Shown here: piece by piece, positions 8,537 to 16,911 of the stretch
Position numbering within the stretch: the stretch's first letter is position 1
Layout: the number at the start of each line of letters is the position of its first letter
Source: Thermoproteota archaeon
Lineage (GTDB): Archaea > Korarchaeota > Korarchaeia > Korarchaeales > Korarchaeaceae
DNA length: 42,182 nucleotides
NCBI GenBank assembly: GCA_027491785.1
Contig: JAOZGJ010000063.1
Coordinates: forward strand, 1 to 42,182
Direction: 5' to 3'
The notes under the pieces: generated by a model
The model's input: the letters and a program-made list of their open reading frames with translations, nothing else
What the model was told of the DNA's origin: nothing
Databases searched by the model: none
Translations under genes and position numbers: made by a program

Positions 8537-9805
8537 ATGGTGACTATGATTCAGATCCAGGATATTATCGCTGGTAAAGTCCCACCCGGTAGTTTAGTAA
8601 ACCTGAAGGGTGAAGTCGGTCAGATAATACCAGCCTTCACTTTGGGAGATCTCGTCTATGAGAGGTTCATCCTAGGGGATGATACCGGCAAACTGACCGT
8701 GATCGCCCCGAGCTCTCCTAGATACCTGCTCCCCGGAGATAAGGTAGAGGTGAAGGGAAGGGTCAGGCCATGTCCCTACGCTCCCTCAGTCTCATGCTTG
8801 GAAACTACGTTAGATGATGTCGAGATCGTTGAATGGAAGTGGATAGATCCTAGATTCAGACAGGAAATGGATAAGAAAGGAGAATTCAGCGTGAACGCCC
8901 TTCTTCAAATAACGGAATTTGACGATGAAGTACTGAGAGGTGTTATTGAGACGGATCTCGACCCCTTGAAGATGAGGAGCAAGTTGGAGGAGGACGTATC
9001 ATCTGGGAAGAGCATCAGCTACCTAGTCGATACCCTAGCTGCCATGACCATGTACTCAATCTTCCTTAGGGACCTGAACGCAGCCAAGACCGTCAAGGAA
9101 GTTCTCTACATGTCGGAGTCCATTAACATCCCGAAAGAGGAGAAGAGGGTCTTGGAGGTCTTAGGTAGAATGGTTGACTCGCTGGTCAGCAGGGAAGGGC
9201 TAGCTCCCTACGTGCAACCCCCAGAAACCACTAAAGGCATAGTAGAGAGATATCCCATAGCTAGCAAGGATGAGCTGGAGACCCTGCCCCACTTGGCCTC
9301 TCTCGCGAGCGAGGTCTTGAATGAGATTAAGGGGGGTAAGAAGGAGTTCATTCTAATAGAAGTGGCCAATAACGATCAGCTGGCTGAGGCTAGGAGGATG
9401 GCTGAGATAGTGGCCGGGATAACCGGGGCAAAGCTTTACTACATGCCCTACTCATCCATAAGCTCTACTGAGGGAGTAGCAGATGTTCTCTCTGATCTAA
9501 AGACGATATCGGGAGATCTGAAGGAAGGAAAGGTAATATTTTACTTGGAAGGATTGGAGATGCTGTTACCGAGCGAGAGGGCACTCGAGATGATGAAGGT
9601 CCCCCCCGAGGGGGTTCAGGGAATGAAGGTCCTCAAAGCTGAGGTCCTCAAGGCGATGGAGGAGATCTTAGGTAAAGCTGTGGTGATAGCTGCAACTACA
9701 TCTAAGATGATGATCGATGAAGGGCTCGTTGGAAAGGCAACGAGGATAGTATCCGGAAGCACCGGAGCATCCATATCCAGTGAATCCCAAGGATATACCA
9801 TGTGA
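8537..9805 (+). CDS. OB-fold protein with a degenerate AAA-like ATPase domain
   Basis: No named family recognised. Residues 15-100 look like an OB fold (GSLVNLKGEVGQ, YERFILGDDTGKLTVI, PGDKVEVKGRVRP). A helical middle follows. The C-terminal 170 residues follow the AAA order: strand FILIEV where a P-loop should be but with ANNDQLAE instead of GPPGTGKT; strand AKLYYMPYSS; a Walker B-like VIFYLEGLE lacking the Asp-Glu pair; a sensor-1-like VVIAATTS; and GLVGKATRIV resembling the segment after it. ATP hydrolysis is therefore unlikely. ATG 8537 gives 422 aa; the frame stays open back to GTG 8498, which would overlap the previous gene. It follows the Mo enzyme by 14 bases and ends one base before the convergent UspA stop. 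Confidence 0.6.
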   Translation: MVTMIQIQDIIAGKVPPGSLVNLKGEVGQIIPAFTLGDLVYERFILGDDTGKLTVIAPSSPRYLLPGDKVEVKGRVRPCPYAPSVSCLETTLDDVEIVEWKWIDPRFRQEMDKKGEFSVNALLQITEFDDEVLRGVIETDLDPLKMRSKLEEDVSSGKSISYLVDTLAAMTMYSIFLRDLNAAKTVKEVLYMSESINIPKEEKRVLEVLGRMVDSLVSREGLAPYVQPPETTKGIVERYPIASKDELETLPHLASLASEVLNEIKGGKKEFILIEVANNDQLAEARRMAEIVAGITGAKLYYMPYSSISSTEGVADVLSDLKTISGDLKEGKVIFYLEGLEMLLPSERALEMMKVPPEGVQGMKVLKAEVLKAMEEILGKAVVIAATTSKMMIDEGLVGKATRIVSGSTGASISSESQGYTM

Positions 9806-10210
9806 TTATTCCCTTAAAATGGTCATAACAGGTCTTCTGGTCTCCTCAGCGACTTTCTCCGATATGCTCCTGCCCACAACCCTTTCTAGACCCTTTTTCT
9901 TTTTCTTGAACATTATTATCAGATCATACTTTCCCTCCTCAGCTTCCTCCACTATTGCACTGGCCACATCTCTAGCCTCAGCGACAACTACCCTGACATT
10001 CATTCCAGACTTCCTCAGCTCCTCAGCTAGGCTCTTCAGCCATTCCGGGGTGCCCACTTCAACTCCTAGGGGGGTTGTTATGGGAACCTTAACCACATGG
10101 AAGAGGGTGACCTCATTTCCTCCCTCCAGTTGAGAGAGGGCTGCAACTATCTCTCCCGCATCTACCCTCTCCTTGAGGGGGAGGAGTATCTTTCTCAGTT
10201 GAACCACCAT
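9806..10210 (-). CDS. Universal stress protein (UspA family) with altered nucleotide loop
   Basis: 134-aa UspA-like alpha/beta protein: LRKILLPLKE at the N terminus, a middle strand VTLFHVVKVP, YDLIIMF and the closing SISEKVAEETRRPVMTIL. In ATP-binding Usp proteins the loop after this strand reads Gly-x-x-Gly-x9-Gly-Ser/Thr; here it is FKKKKKG (9890-9910), so the first glycines are replaced by lysines while the later VGRSIS is kept. Nucleotide binding is doubtful. ATG 10210 has CTTAAAA about 20-25 nt upstream, consistent with a leaderless message; GTG 10207 and 10204 are alternatives. It is divergent from the PadR gene across 55 bases. Confidence 0.8.
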   Translation of the reverse strand: MVVQLRKILLPLKERVDAGEIVAALSQLEGGNEVTLFHVVKVPITTPLGVEVGTPEWLKSLAEELRKSGMNVRVVVAEARDVASAIVEEAEEGKYDLIIMFKKKKKGLERVVGRSISEKVAEETRRPVMTILRE

Positions 10211-10265
10211 GACTATGAATCCAGCAACTGTTTTAAGTTCTTTCCGTGGGTTTACCTAGATAGAG

Positions 10266-10601
10266 ATGAGGATGCCAGAGGATCCAATGACTTCCTTCGT
10301 GAGGGGTAGCTATAGGTTGCTGATCCTTGCCCTACTTGAAGGTTCCATGATGCATGGTTACCAGATACTGAAGACTCTGGAGGGGATGACGGGTCAAAGA
10401 CCGAAGATAAGTACCCTCTATTCCATACTTAAAGATATGGAGGAGAATGGATTTTTGAGCTCTAGAACTGAGAAAGCAAAGAGGATCTACCAGTTAACAG
10501 AGAAGGGAAGGAAAACTCTAAATGAGTTCAGGTCGAAACTCGGAGAAGGTGCTCTCAAGATGCTGACGCTTCTAATGGGATCTAGGGTCTCCTCGCCTTG
10601 A
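10266..10601 (+). CDS. PadR-family transcriptional regulator
   Basis: 111-aa winged-helix DNA-binding protein. The sequence LLILALLEGSMMHGYQILK, then STLYSILKDMEENGFLSS and IYQLTEKGRKTLNEF is the PadR pattern: helix, recognition helix with the TLY motif, then the wing ending in the Tyr-x-Leu-Thr-x-x-Gly strand. The short C terminus suggests a PadR-s2 type without the long coiled domain. It shares a 55-base divergent promoter with the UspA gene and may control it. Its last 20 bases overlap the convergent methyltransferase gene. Confidence 0.85.
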   Translation: MRMPEDPMTSFVRGSYRLLILALLEGSMMHGYQILKTLEGMTGQRPKISTLYSILKDMEENGFLSSRTEKAKRIYQLTEKGRKTLNEFRSKLGEGALKMLTLLMGSRVSSP

Positions 10602-11298
10602 TTGCAACGAATGTGCCAAATAGAGCCTTTTTAACCTTTATAACCTCAAAATACTCACCTATTTCCTCTATGAGCTCTTTTGACGTTAGCATTCTTTTGA
10701 ATGTCGGATATAAGGCCTTCCAAGGTGTGTCAAAGCTTCCATAGATGGGAATTGAGATTAGGGGAACTAACACCCTTATGTAGAGACCCACTAATGAGGA
10801 GAGGACTCTGTTGTCTGGCTTCACTAGATCCAGCACTAGGAGCACTCCGCCCGGCTTCAGCACCCTCCTGAATTCATCTAAAGCCTTGTAAAAATCTTTA
10901 GCATTTCTTAGAGAATAGGAAACTGCTACTACGTCTATAGAGCTATCTGGAAGTGGAATTGATTCGAATGTCGCCTCCATGAAACTGAGCTTCACATCTC
11001 CGGCCATGCCCCTCAGGTTATCGAAGGCAGCCTTCAGCATGGATGGAAGGGGATCCAAGCAGTAAAGCCTCCCCCCTCTCGACCTCATCCTTCTGAGAAT
11101 ATGCCTTGATAAGTTTCCCGGACCGCAACCAGCATCCAGCACAGTAATTCCCTCATAGAATTTCACCATTTCTACGAGCTTTCGCCTCATAAAGTCGCTA
11201 TATCCGAAAGTCACAATCCTATTTACTCTCTCATATTTTTTGACCGTCCTATCTAAAGCGTTTACGGTTTCCCTCCAAGCTGCATCTCCCAAGCCCAC
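10582..11298 (-). CDS. UbiE/MenG-like SAM-dependent methyltransferase
   Basis: 238-aa class I methyltransferase. Motif I is VLDAGCGPGNLS, the acidic strand is YCLDPLPSMLK, and the segment SIDVVAVSYSLRNAKDFYKA followed by FRRVLKPGGVLLVLDLVKP is the hallmark of the UbiE/COQ5/MenG quinone methyltransferases. The closing part EYFEVIKVKKALFGTFVAIKA matches the UbiE C terminus. A role in methylating a menaquinone-like quinone is a family-based guess; no other quinone genes are nearby. The GTG start at 11298 has CTTTTAAT about 26 nt upstream, fitting a leaderless transcript; TTG 11292 is an alternative. Confidence 0.8.
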   Translation of the reverse strand: MGLGDAAWRETVNALDRTVKKYERVNRIVTFGYSDFMRRKLVEMVKFYEGITVLDAGCGPGNLSRHILRRMRSRGGRLYCLDPLPSMLKAAFDNLRGMAGDVKLSFMEATFESIPLPDSSIDVVAVSYSLRNAKDFYKALDEFRRVLKPGGVLLVLDLVKPDNRVLSSLVGLYIRVLVPLISIPIYGSFDTPWKALYPTFKRMLTSKELIEEIGEYFEVIKVKKALFGTFVAIKARRP

Positions 11299-11369
11299 AG
11301 AGAGTGATCCATGGTACGAGATTAAAAGGTTCCTGGGAATTATTATAAGTCTATTTTGCTCTAAATCCT

Positions 11370-11999
11370 ATGCATAGACTAGAGGCATCTTTAAACGTCC
11401 CGATAAGGAAGATTACTTGCGAGATAGAGGCAAAGGATGGTGAAGGTATCCTTTCCTTCTACTTGGATGTGTTCTTCTCCAGATGGGCCGAAAAGCTTGA
11501 GGATTTTATACCACTAATAATTCCCATCAGGGACGATATTGGAATATCGAGTGATGAGAATTCCGATCTGAGCTCCACAATAGATCCTGAATCCGTTATC
11601 AGGAAATTAGTTGAATCTTATGCCAGATACCTTGCTTTAGCGAAGGATAAGGGAGAGGAACTTAAGAGAGTAAGGAGGTCTTACAGATCGACCCTATTCC
11701 TTCCATCCCCTATATCCCAAATAGAGAGAGAAAATAAGTTAGTTAGGGAACTGAGTACAATAAGAGGGGCTATCTCTGGGATAAACGTGCTCTTAGGGAG
11801 GAAGGAAGGAGACTCGATCCTGAACATTAGGCTGATCGGTAAAGGGGAGCTTGCAGTGATAAGGGATAGGGTGTTGCTTGGAAGAGGCGTGAGATATTTC
11901 AGGGGAAATTTAGGTGAATCCAAGCTTCTAAGCAAACTAGTAAACTCAAATTCCGATTTATATGAATATATCGCATCTATCATCCAAGGGCAGCCTTGA
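11370..11999 (+). CDS. Hypothetical protein
   Basis: 209-aa protein that I do not recognise. It is soluble and charged, with no signal peptide, membrane segment or Cys clusters. The first 70 residues are mixed alpha/beta, residues about 75-135 are highly charged and likely helical (AKDKGEELKRVRRSYR), and the C-terminal part has two beta-like strands (ILNIRLIGKG, AVIRDRVLLGRG). ATG 11370 has TTATTATAAG at 11340-11349, about 25 nt upstream, so it is a well-placed leaderless start. It is divergent from the UbiE-like gene across 71 bases. Confidence 0.6.
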   Translation: MHRLEASLNVPIRKITCEIEAKDGEGILSFYLDVFFSRWAEKLEDFIPLIIPIRDDIGISSDENSDLSSTIDPESVIRKLVESYARYLALAKDKGEELKRVRRSYRSTLFLPSPISQIERENKLVRELSTIRGAISGINVLLGRKEGDSILNIRLIGKGELAVIRDRVLLGRGVRYFRGNLGESKLLSKLVNSNSDLYEYIASIIQGQP

Positions 12000-12398
12000 C
12001 ATTGCCTGAAGCCTCGATGATATGCTTTAAGCTGCTCGAGAAGGTGAAGGGGATATACTAGCGATGGAACTGCGGATCACGTGAAATAGCTCTCTGAGTA
12101 TGACTATATGTTCCTCCTCATGAGCGGGAACTCCCCCTCCCTTATTAGTGGAAGCCGTTTTGATGAAAATCCGACAGGAGATGAAGGGGCGTCAGGTCTA
12201 CGAGAAGCGGATGTCTCTAAGGCCCTGAATCATCTCTCCATTATCTATGCTAAGCACCCAAGCGGCTCAAAGATTGACGGTGCTTTGATAACCATCCTCT
12301 CGAGATCTTCTGCCTATTCTCTAGATATTTTTCCTCCTTTCGTTTCCTTAATCTAATTTTCGATTTAATGAAACGTATGTAACTTATAGCAATACTAC
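12000..12398. other. Intergenic stretch without a supported gene
   Basis: This 399-base stretch between the hypothetical gene and the convergent coiled-coil gene holds only one weak open frame (plus strand, 12108-12356, 82 codons) whose translation is low in recognisable structure and has no promoter or ribosome site I trust. No tRNA, hairpin terminator or repeat was found. It may be decayed coding sequence. Confidence 0.4.
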
Positions 12399-13001
12399 TC
12401 ATTCTATGATGGGCCTGACCTTAATCCCAAGCTTCTCAGCTAGTTCTTTAGCTCCTTCGTCCACGAGTCCACCGATTATAACCAAGGAGGGCTTTATTCC
12501 TATCTTCTTAGTGTAAAGCTCTCCTGCCCTATACAATTCCGCCAAGTCACCCTTGGAGATCCTAGACTTCACCTCAATCAGTATGTGCTTTCCATCCTTC
12601 ACCAGCACATCTACCTCTACCGTTGCTGGATGACCGTAAACCAGCCCTTCCTCGTCCTCAATGATGAACTTACCAACCTCAGCAACACCAAATTCCTCCT
12701 CTATAACTGTCTTCATGCCCTCCCTGAAGGCATCCTCTGAAATAACTCCAAACCTATGAGCTATCACGTTAACGAGCCTTTTCAGTTCCTGCTGTCCCTT
12801 TTCCAGCCTCTGTTGACCCTCTTCAAGGGAAACGATTCGCTCCTCAAGCCTCTGCTGACCCTCCTCCAGCGAGACAATTCGCTCCTCCAGCGAGGTTATT
12901 CGTTCCAGTATCTCCTTGTATCCTATGAGTCCAGCTACAGCATGCCTAAACTCTTTATCTTTCTCAAGTAGCTCGAGTAATTCTTCCTTAAGGGATTGCA
13001 T
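12399..13001 (-). CDS. Coiled-coil protein with PD-(D/E)XK nuclease-like domain (DUF3782-like)
   Basis: 200-aa protein in two parts. Residues 1-80 form a predicted coiled coil containing a 14-residue repeat, RIVSLEEGQQRLEE, present twice in tandem plus a partial copy. Residues 90-200 carry the PD-(D/E)XK core: VEVDVLV (Asp of the motif) and ILIEVKSRIS (Glu-x-Lys), then helix and strand PSLVIIGG. This matches the DUF3782-type proteins common in thermophilic archaea; their function is unproven and DNA cleavage is inference from the motif. There is no neighbouring modification or CRISPR gene. The start is ATG 13001. Confidence 0.75.
   Translation of the reverse strand: MQSLKEELLELLEKDKEFRHAVAGLIGYKEILERITSLEERIVSLEEGQQRLEERIVSLEEGQQRLEKGQQELKRLVNVIAHRFGVISEDAFREGMKTVIEEEFGVAEVGKFIIEDEEGLVYGHPATVEVDVLVKDGKHILIEVKSRISKGDLAELYRAGELYTKKIGIKPSLVIIGGLVDEGAKELAEKLGIKVRPIIE
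12811..12894 (-). repeat. Two tandem 42-bp units inside the coiled-coil gene
   Basis: 12811-12852 and 12853-12894 are two 42-base units differing at about nine positions; each encodes one 14-residue heptad pair of the coiled coil. A third, partial unit lies at 12789-12810. The unit length keeps the frame and adds whole heptads, so copy number could vary without breaking the gene. Confidence 0.7.
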
Positions 13002-13235
13002 TCTTCTCCACCATTACCTCTCAGTAGCTCATTAAAATTCATTCCTATGGAAAGTTTTTCATCTGTCCTGTCCCGGATATTCCAAGCCCTCAAGATGTGT
13101 TGATTAATTGAGAGATGAGGAAGGTGCGAACCAGTATGGCCTTTCCGATTTGGGGATGCTTGATCATCGAGAAAACTTAGAATGAGGGTACCGCTGCAAT
13201 AGATCTTTTTAATAACATCACATTTAACATACTCA

Positions 13236-14666
13236 ATGAGAGCTGATTATAGGGATCTAGTTTTAGAGCTGGTTGAATCTAAAAGGAACAGATTCGTCGA
13301 GATATCTGATACCATATGGAAATACGCCGAACTAGGCCTCAGAGAGTTTAAATCTTCTAGGCTGCTTGCTAACGAGCTCGTAGCCAATGGATTCCATGTA
13401 GAAATGGGGGTTGCTGGAATGCCAACAGCCTTCGTAGCTACATGGGGGAAAGGAAGGCCCACAATAGGTATAATGGGCGAATACGATGCCCTTCCCGGTT
13501 TATCCCAGAAGGTAGCCCCGCAAAAAGAGCCCCTAAAGCCCGGAGCCCCGGGTCATGGGTGCGGACACAACATACATGGCACCTCGGGGCTAGCAGCAGC
13601 TCTGACAGTTAAAGAGGTCATGAGAAGGCTCGACTTGGAAGGTACGATAAAGTTCTTTGGCACACCAGCTGAGGAGAACTTCAGTGGAAAGGTATACATG
13701 GTCAGAGATGGCCTCTTCGATGATGTAGATGCGGTTTTATCCCACCACCCATCTGATATGAATTCAGCATCTCTGATGAGCTCTTTAGCCGTTAAATCTG
13801 CCAGATTTCACTTCTATGGTATCGCCTCCCATGCAGCAGCCTCTCCCGAGGAAGGAAGGAGCGCCTTAGATGCAGTCGAGCTAATGAACGTTGGAGTAAA
13901 TTACCTGAGGGAACATGTGATTCAGGAAGCTAGGATACACTATGTCGTGGAGAAGGGGGGAGAGCAGCCTAACATAGTACCGGACTATGCTAGAAGCTGG
14001 TACTACGTCAGGGCCCCGGAGGTGTATCAGATGGAAGGAGTATACAGGAGGGTGTTGGATGTGGCCAGAGGAGCGGAGCTCATGACAGGTACCAAGATGA
14101 AAGTAGAGCTCATAGATGCCATGTACAACGTCATCCCTAACAGGCCCATAGCTGAGAGGATAGTGAGTAATATGAGGGAAGTCGGGATACCTCCTCTCTC
14201 AGATGAAGAAAGGAAGTTCGCGGAGGAAATGGCTAAGACAATACCAGATGAAATAAAGGAGAACAGATTGAGGAAATCTAAGAGACCTGGTTGGGAGAGG
14301 CTGTTGGGGAAGCTGATCGATGATGAGGTGCCTGACCCTTGGGGCGATGGGGAATATATGATGGGATCGACTGATGTAGGTGATGTAAGTTGGAAGACCC
14401 CTGCCTTAGAGTTCAGTACGGCAGCTTGGGTTCTGGGTACTCCTTTCCATTCTTGGCAGAGCACTGCTCAGTCAGGATCTCCTCTAGCGCATAGATCCCT
14501 GATCTTTGCTGCCAAGGTGATGGCCATCACAGCCCTAGATCTGATGACCGATAGAGATCTGCTGGAGAAGGCTAAGGAGGATCACACCAAGAGGCTCAGG
14601 GGGAGGGAGTACAAACCGCTCATACCTCCAGATCTTAAACCGCCAGTGGACTTCTGGGAGGGCTAA
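13236..14666 (+). CDS. M20-family amidohydrolase (AbgB-like)
   Basis: 476-aa metal-dependent amidohydrolase of peptidase family M20D, resembling p-aminobenzoyl-glutamate hydrolase subunit B. Metal-binding motifs are visible: GIMGEYDALPGL, GHGCGHNIHGT with the metal-ligand Cys/His pair, GTPAEENFSGK with the catalytic Glu, and a late STDVGDVSW with FHSW near the C terminus. The dimerisation domain inserts after FYGIASHAAASPEEG. The substrate is unknown; AbgB cleaves folate fragments, and relatives cleave N-acyl amino acids. ATG 13236 has TTTTTAATA about 26 nt upstream, so it is likely leaderless and monocistronic. Confidence 0.88.
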   Translation: MRADYRDLVLELVESKRNRFVEISDTIWKYAELGLREFKSSRLLANELVANGFHVEMGVAGMPTAFVATWGKGRPTIGIMGEYDALPGLSQKVAPQKEPLKPGAPGHGCGHNIHGTSGLAAALTVKEVMRRLDLEGTIKFFGTPAEENFSGKVYMVRDGLFDDVDAVLSHHPSDMNSASLMSSLAVKSARFHFYGIASHAAASPEEGRSALDAVELMNVGVNYLREHVIQEARIHYVVEKGGEQPNIVPDYARSWYYVRAPEVYQMEGVYRRVLDVARGAELMTGTKMKVELIDAMYNVIPNRPIAERIVSNMREVGIPPLSDEERKFAEEMAKTIPDEIKENRLRKSKRPGWERLLGKLIDDEVPDPWGDGEYMMGSTDVGDVSWKTPALEFSTAAWVLGTPFHSWQSTAQSGSPLAHRSLIFAAKVMAITALDLMTDRDLLEKAKEDHTKRLRGREYKPLIPPDLKPPVDFWEG

Positions 14667-14838
14667 GACCTTTCCCTATTTAATGCGCGCGTTCGGAACC
14701 CCCAGATCAATTTAAACGTTGATGTCATAAAATCCCTATATAAAAAGATGAAAAATCCTGTTTTAGGTTATGATGTGATATATTATAACGGTTTTTGACA
14801 TTAACTTTATATATACAATGGTTTATCCATCGGTTTGT

Positions 14839-15437
14839 ATGCGGCTAGCAGTCTGCATTCTCTACTCTCTTCTTTTCCTCTTACTTGTTATTGTTATGCT
14901 TCCTTCTCAGCAACTAAACGCTTTACCTCGTATGCCCCATGGCCCATGTTCCAACACGACTCATTCCATACTGGACTTAGCCCATACAAGGGACCTCAGA
15001 CGAATAGAACTAAGTGGATAACTCAAGTCTGTAATGAGATTGGTCGGGGTATTACACCGGTTATAGGACCGGACGGAACGATCTATGTCTCTTGTGTTGA
15101 TAGAAATCTTGTCGCAGTTAATCCCAGCAATGGTAATGTGAAGTGGAGATACGTGGTCACGCGTGACGACCCTGCCTTCGCAACCGGTTCCTCACCTGCG
15201 GTAGGGAGGGATGGAACGATATATCTCCCTGTAGATGAGATTGTGCATAGGAAGGGATACCTCTACGCGTTTTATCCTGATGGTATAAGGTTCAGGGTAG
15301 AGTTAGAGGAGAGGCCGATTAATTCGCATATAACTATCGGTCCCTACGGAAACATATATGTGGGTTCTATCCGACGAGGCGAATTAGGCATTGTTTCCAA
15401 AGCCCACCTGTATTTATTCTACCGAATGGAAGGTTGA
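14839..15437 (+). pseudogene. Surface beta-propeller protein, N-terminal part (frameshifted)
   Basis: First part of a PQQ-like beta-propeller gene broken by two frameshifts. ATG 14839 opens a clear signal peptide (MRLAVCILYSLLFLLLVIVM, then LPSQQLNA), but that frame closes at 15021. The mature protein continues in the -1 frame from about 14925, starting APWPMFQHDSFHTGLSPY, which is the usual start of archaeal exported propellers. Three blades with GxDGTIY-type motifs follow, then the frame ends at a TGA at 15435-15437 after LYLFYRMEG. A TATA-like TTTATATATA lies at 14803-14813. The rest of the protein is in the next frame (15434-16795). If both shifts are sequencing errors this is one intact 650-residue protein. 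Confidence 0.75.
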
Positions 15438-15883
15438 TGTTTAAGTCTGACGCGAAGATAGTATCATCGCCCGCGGTCGGCTCTGATAGGACGATATACT
15501 TAACTGTAGTGGGCGGCGATGTTTATGCTCTTTATCCAAATGGGAAAGTCCGCTGGAAGTATCAACAAGACGGCTGGTTCAGCGGAACCCAATCCATTAC
15601 CATAGGGCCGGATGGAGATATATATTTCGGAGTTTGGAACATGTTATACGCTATTTCCCATGTCGATGGATCTTTGAAATGGAGGTGTTCGTTCCATTCA
15701 TTCGTGGTCTCCACGAAATGGAGAGCATCCGTGGCAGTAGGGCCCGATGGGACATTATACGTCCCTGGAGATGATGGAAAGTTACTAGCAATAACCACGA
15801 CGGGAAGGGTTAAGTGGGTCTTCGAGCCCCCTGTAAGGTTAGAACCAGCCGATTACAGTCATCCTGCCCTCTCACCGGTCGTC

Positions 15884-15909
15884 GGATCGGATGGGACAAT
15901 ATACTTTGG
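15884..15909 (+). repeat. 26-bp exact repeat, copy 1 (propeller blade)
   Basis: GGATCGGATGGGACAATATA followed by CTTTGG is identical at 15884-15909 and 16007-16032. It encodes the GSDGTIYFG blade motif in neighbouring blades; exact identity at wobble positions suggests recent duplication or gene conversion between blades. Confidence 0.8.
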
Positions 15910-16006
15910 AGTTTATGATAGCTACTACTTCTTTGCGGTTAATCCAGATGGCAGTCTTAAGTGGATGTACAGAACATCCAGCCTAATAGAATCTTCGGCG
16001 TCAATA

Positions 16007-16032
16007 GGATCGGATGGGACAATATACTTTGG
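16007..16032 (+). repeat. 26-bp exact repeat, copy 2 (propeller blade)
   Basis: Second copy of the repeat at 15884-15909, in the last blade before the Ser/Thr-rich stalk. Confidence 0.8.
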
Positions 16033-16911
16033 CACATTTGGTGGTAACCTGTACGCGATAAAAGACATGCCCGTGCTAACATTCTCTACCCTTCAATCTA
16101 CGCAAACTCAGGCTCAACAGTCTTCTACAAACTCGTTGATAACGGCTACCTTGGTCCTCCCCACAAGCACGACCTCTTCCACCGCCAGAGGAGCTACCAC
16201 AAGCGAAACCACCACTTCTCAAGGATTCACTAGCTCTTCTCCAGAGGTTAGAGGCCTCCTACTAAGCCCAGCTTCGCAGGAAGTTAATGCTGGCGACATC
16301 GCTGTTTTTGACCTATGTACCAACCTCAGCTCCCCTAGTTTCAGGATATTTAACCTGCCCACGGGCTACAGGTATATTATAACTCCTACTACTCAAGGTT
16401 GCTACAAGCTCAAGATATTCACTCATCCCCTCTCCTACGGCAGATTTGATATGGCTATCATTGCCGGTTCTAACGAACAGGAGGAAAGACAAGAATTCTC
16501 ATTAACGGTTAGGAAGGCAGTAACAAGTTCTCCAAGGAGTAACTCAATAAGCTCTTCTCCAACCTTAACTTCAGGCGCTCCTACCAGCTCTCTCCCACCT
16601 TCACCTGCTACCCAAGAGCAGGGACGACCAACAAATTCGACCGGGCGACTGTCTACCACGGGTCGGCCTCAAACGACCACTATAGTGACTGTTGTGAAGA
16701 AAGGGGAACCATTAACCACTACTCTGCTAGTTACAGGAAGCTTCGTTGCTCTCCTACTGTTACTCATAATTCTTCTCTTGAGGAAGAAGGGATAGTTTCT
16801 CCACCATCCATCCTTAACAATAGAATGACCCTTCATTTCACCACAGGTCGTATTCCCTTGCATCTACATCTTCTTTACCTGAAGGGGATCCTAGAAGCAA
16901 AAACCATTAAT

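Larger units (their letters stand above)
15434..16795 (+). pseudogene. Surface beta-propeller protein, C-terminal part with stalk and membrane anchor
   Basis: Second part of the broken propeller gene, 453 codons from the first start after the shift (TTG 15434); the frame is open a little upstream and reads PNGRLMFKSD, continuing the blade. Five more blades follow with motifs such as VGSDGTIYFG and IGPDGDIYFG, making about eight in all. After residue 215 comes a Ser/Thr-rich linker, then a beta-rich domain of about 85 residues, then a second Ser/Thr/Pro-rich stalk, and finally one transmembrane helix with LRKKG at the end. This is a cell-surface protein anchored by its C terminus. What it binds is unknown. 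Confidence 0.75.

Noticed and set aside
12149-12230. C/D box small RNA (TTGATGA followed later by CTGA)
   Set aside because: The C box has a mismatch at its first base, the inner C'/D' boxes are poor and there is no k-turn-like end pairing.
12108-12356. 82-codon open frame on the plus strand
   Set aside because: Composition is Ser/Pro/Gly-rich without fold-like pattern, no promoter or ribosome site, and no similarity I recognise.
14027-14464. 145-codon open frame opposite the M20 amidohydrolase
   Set aside because: Complete overlap with a gene that has all family motifs; the antisense translation is Ser/Leu-rich, typical of a shadow frame.
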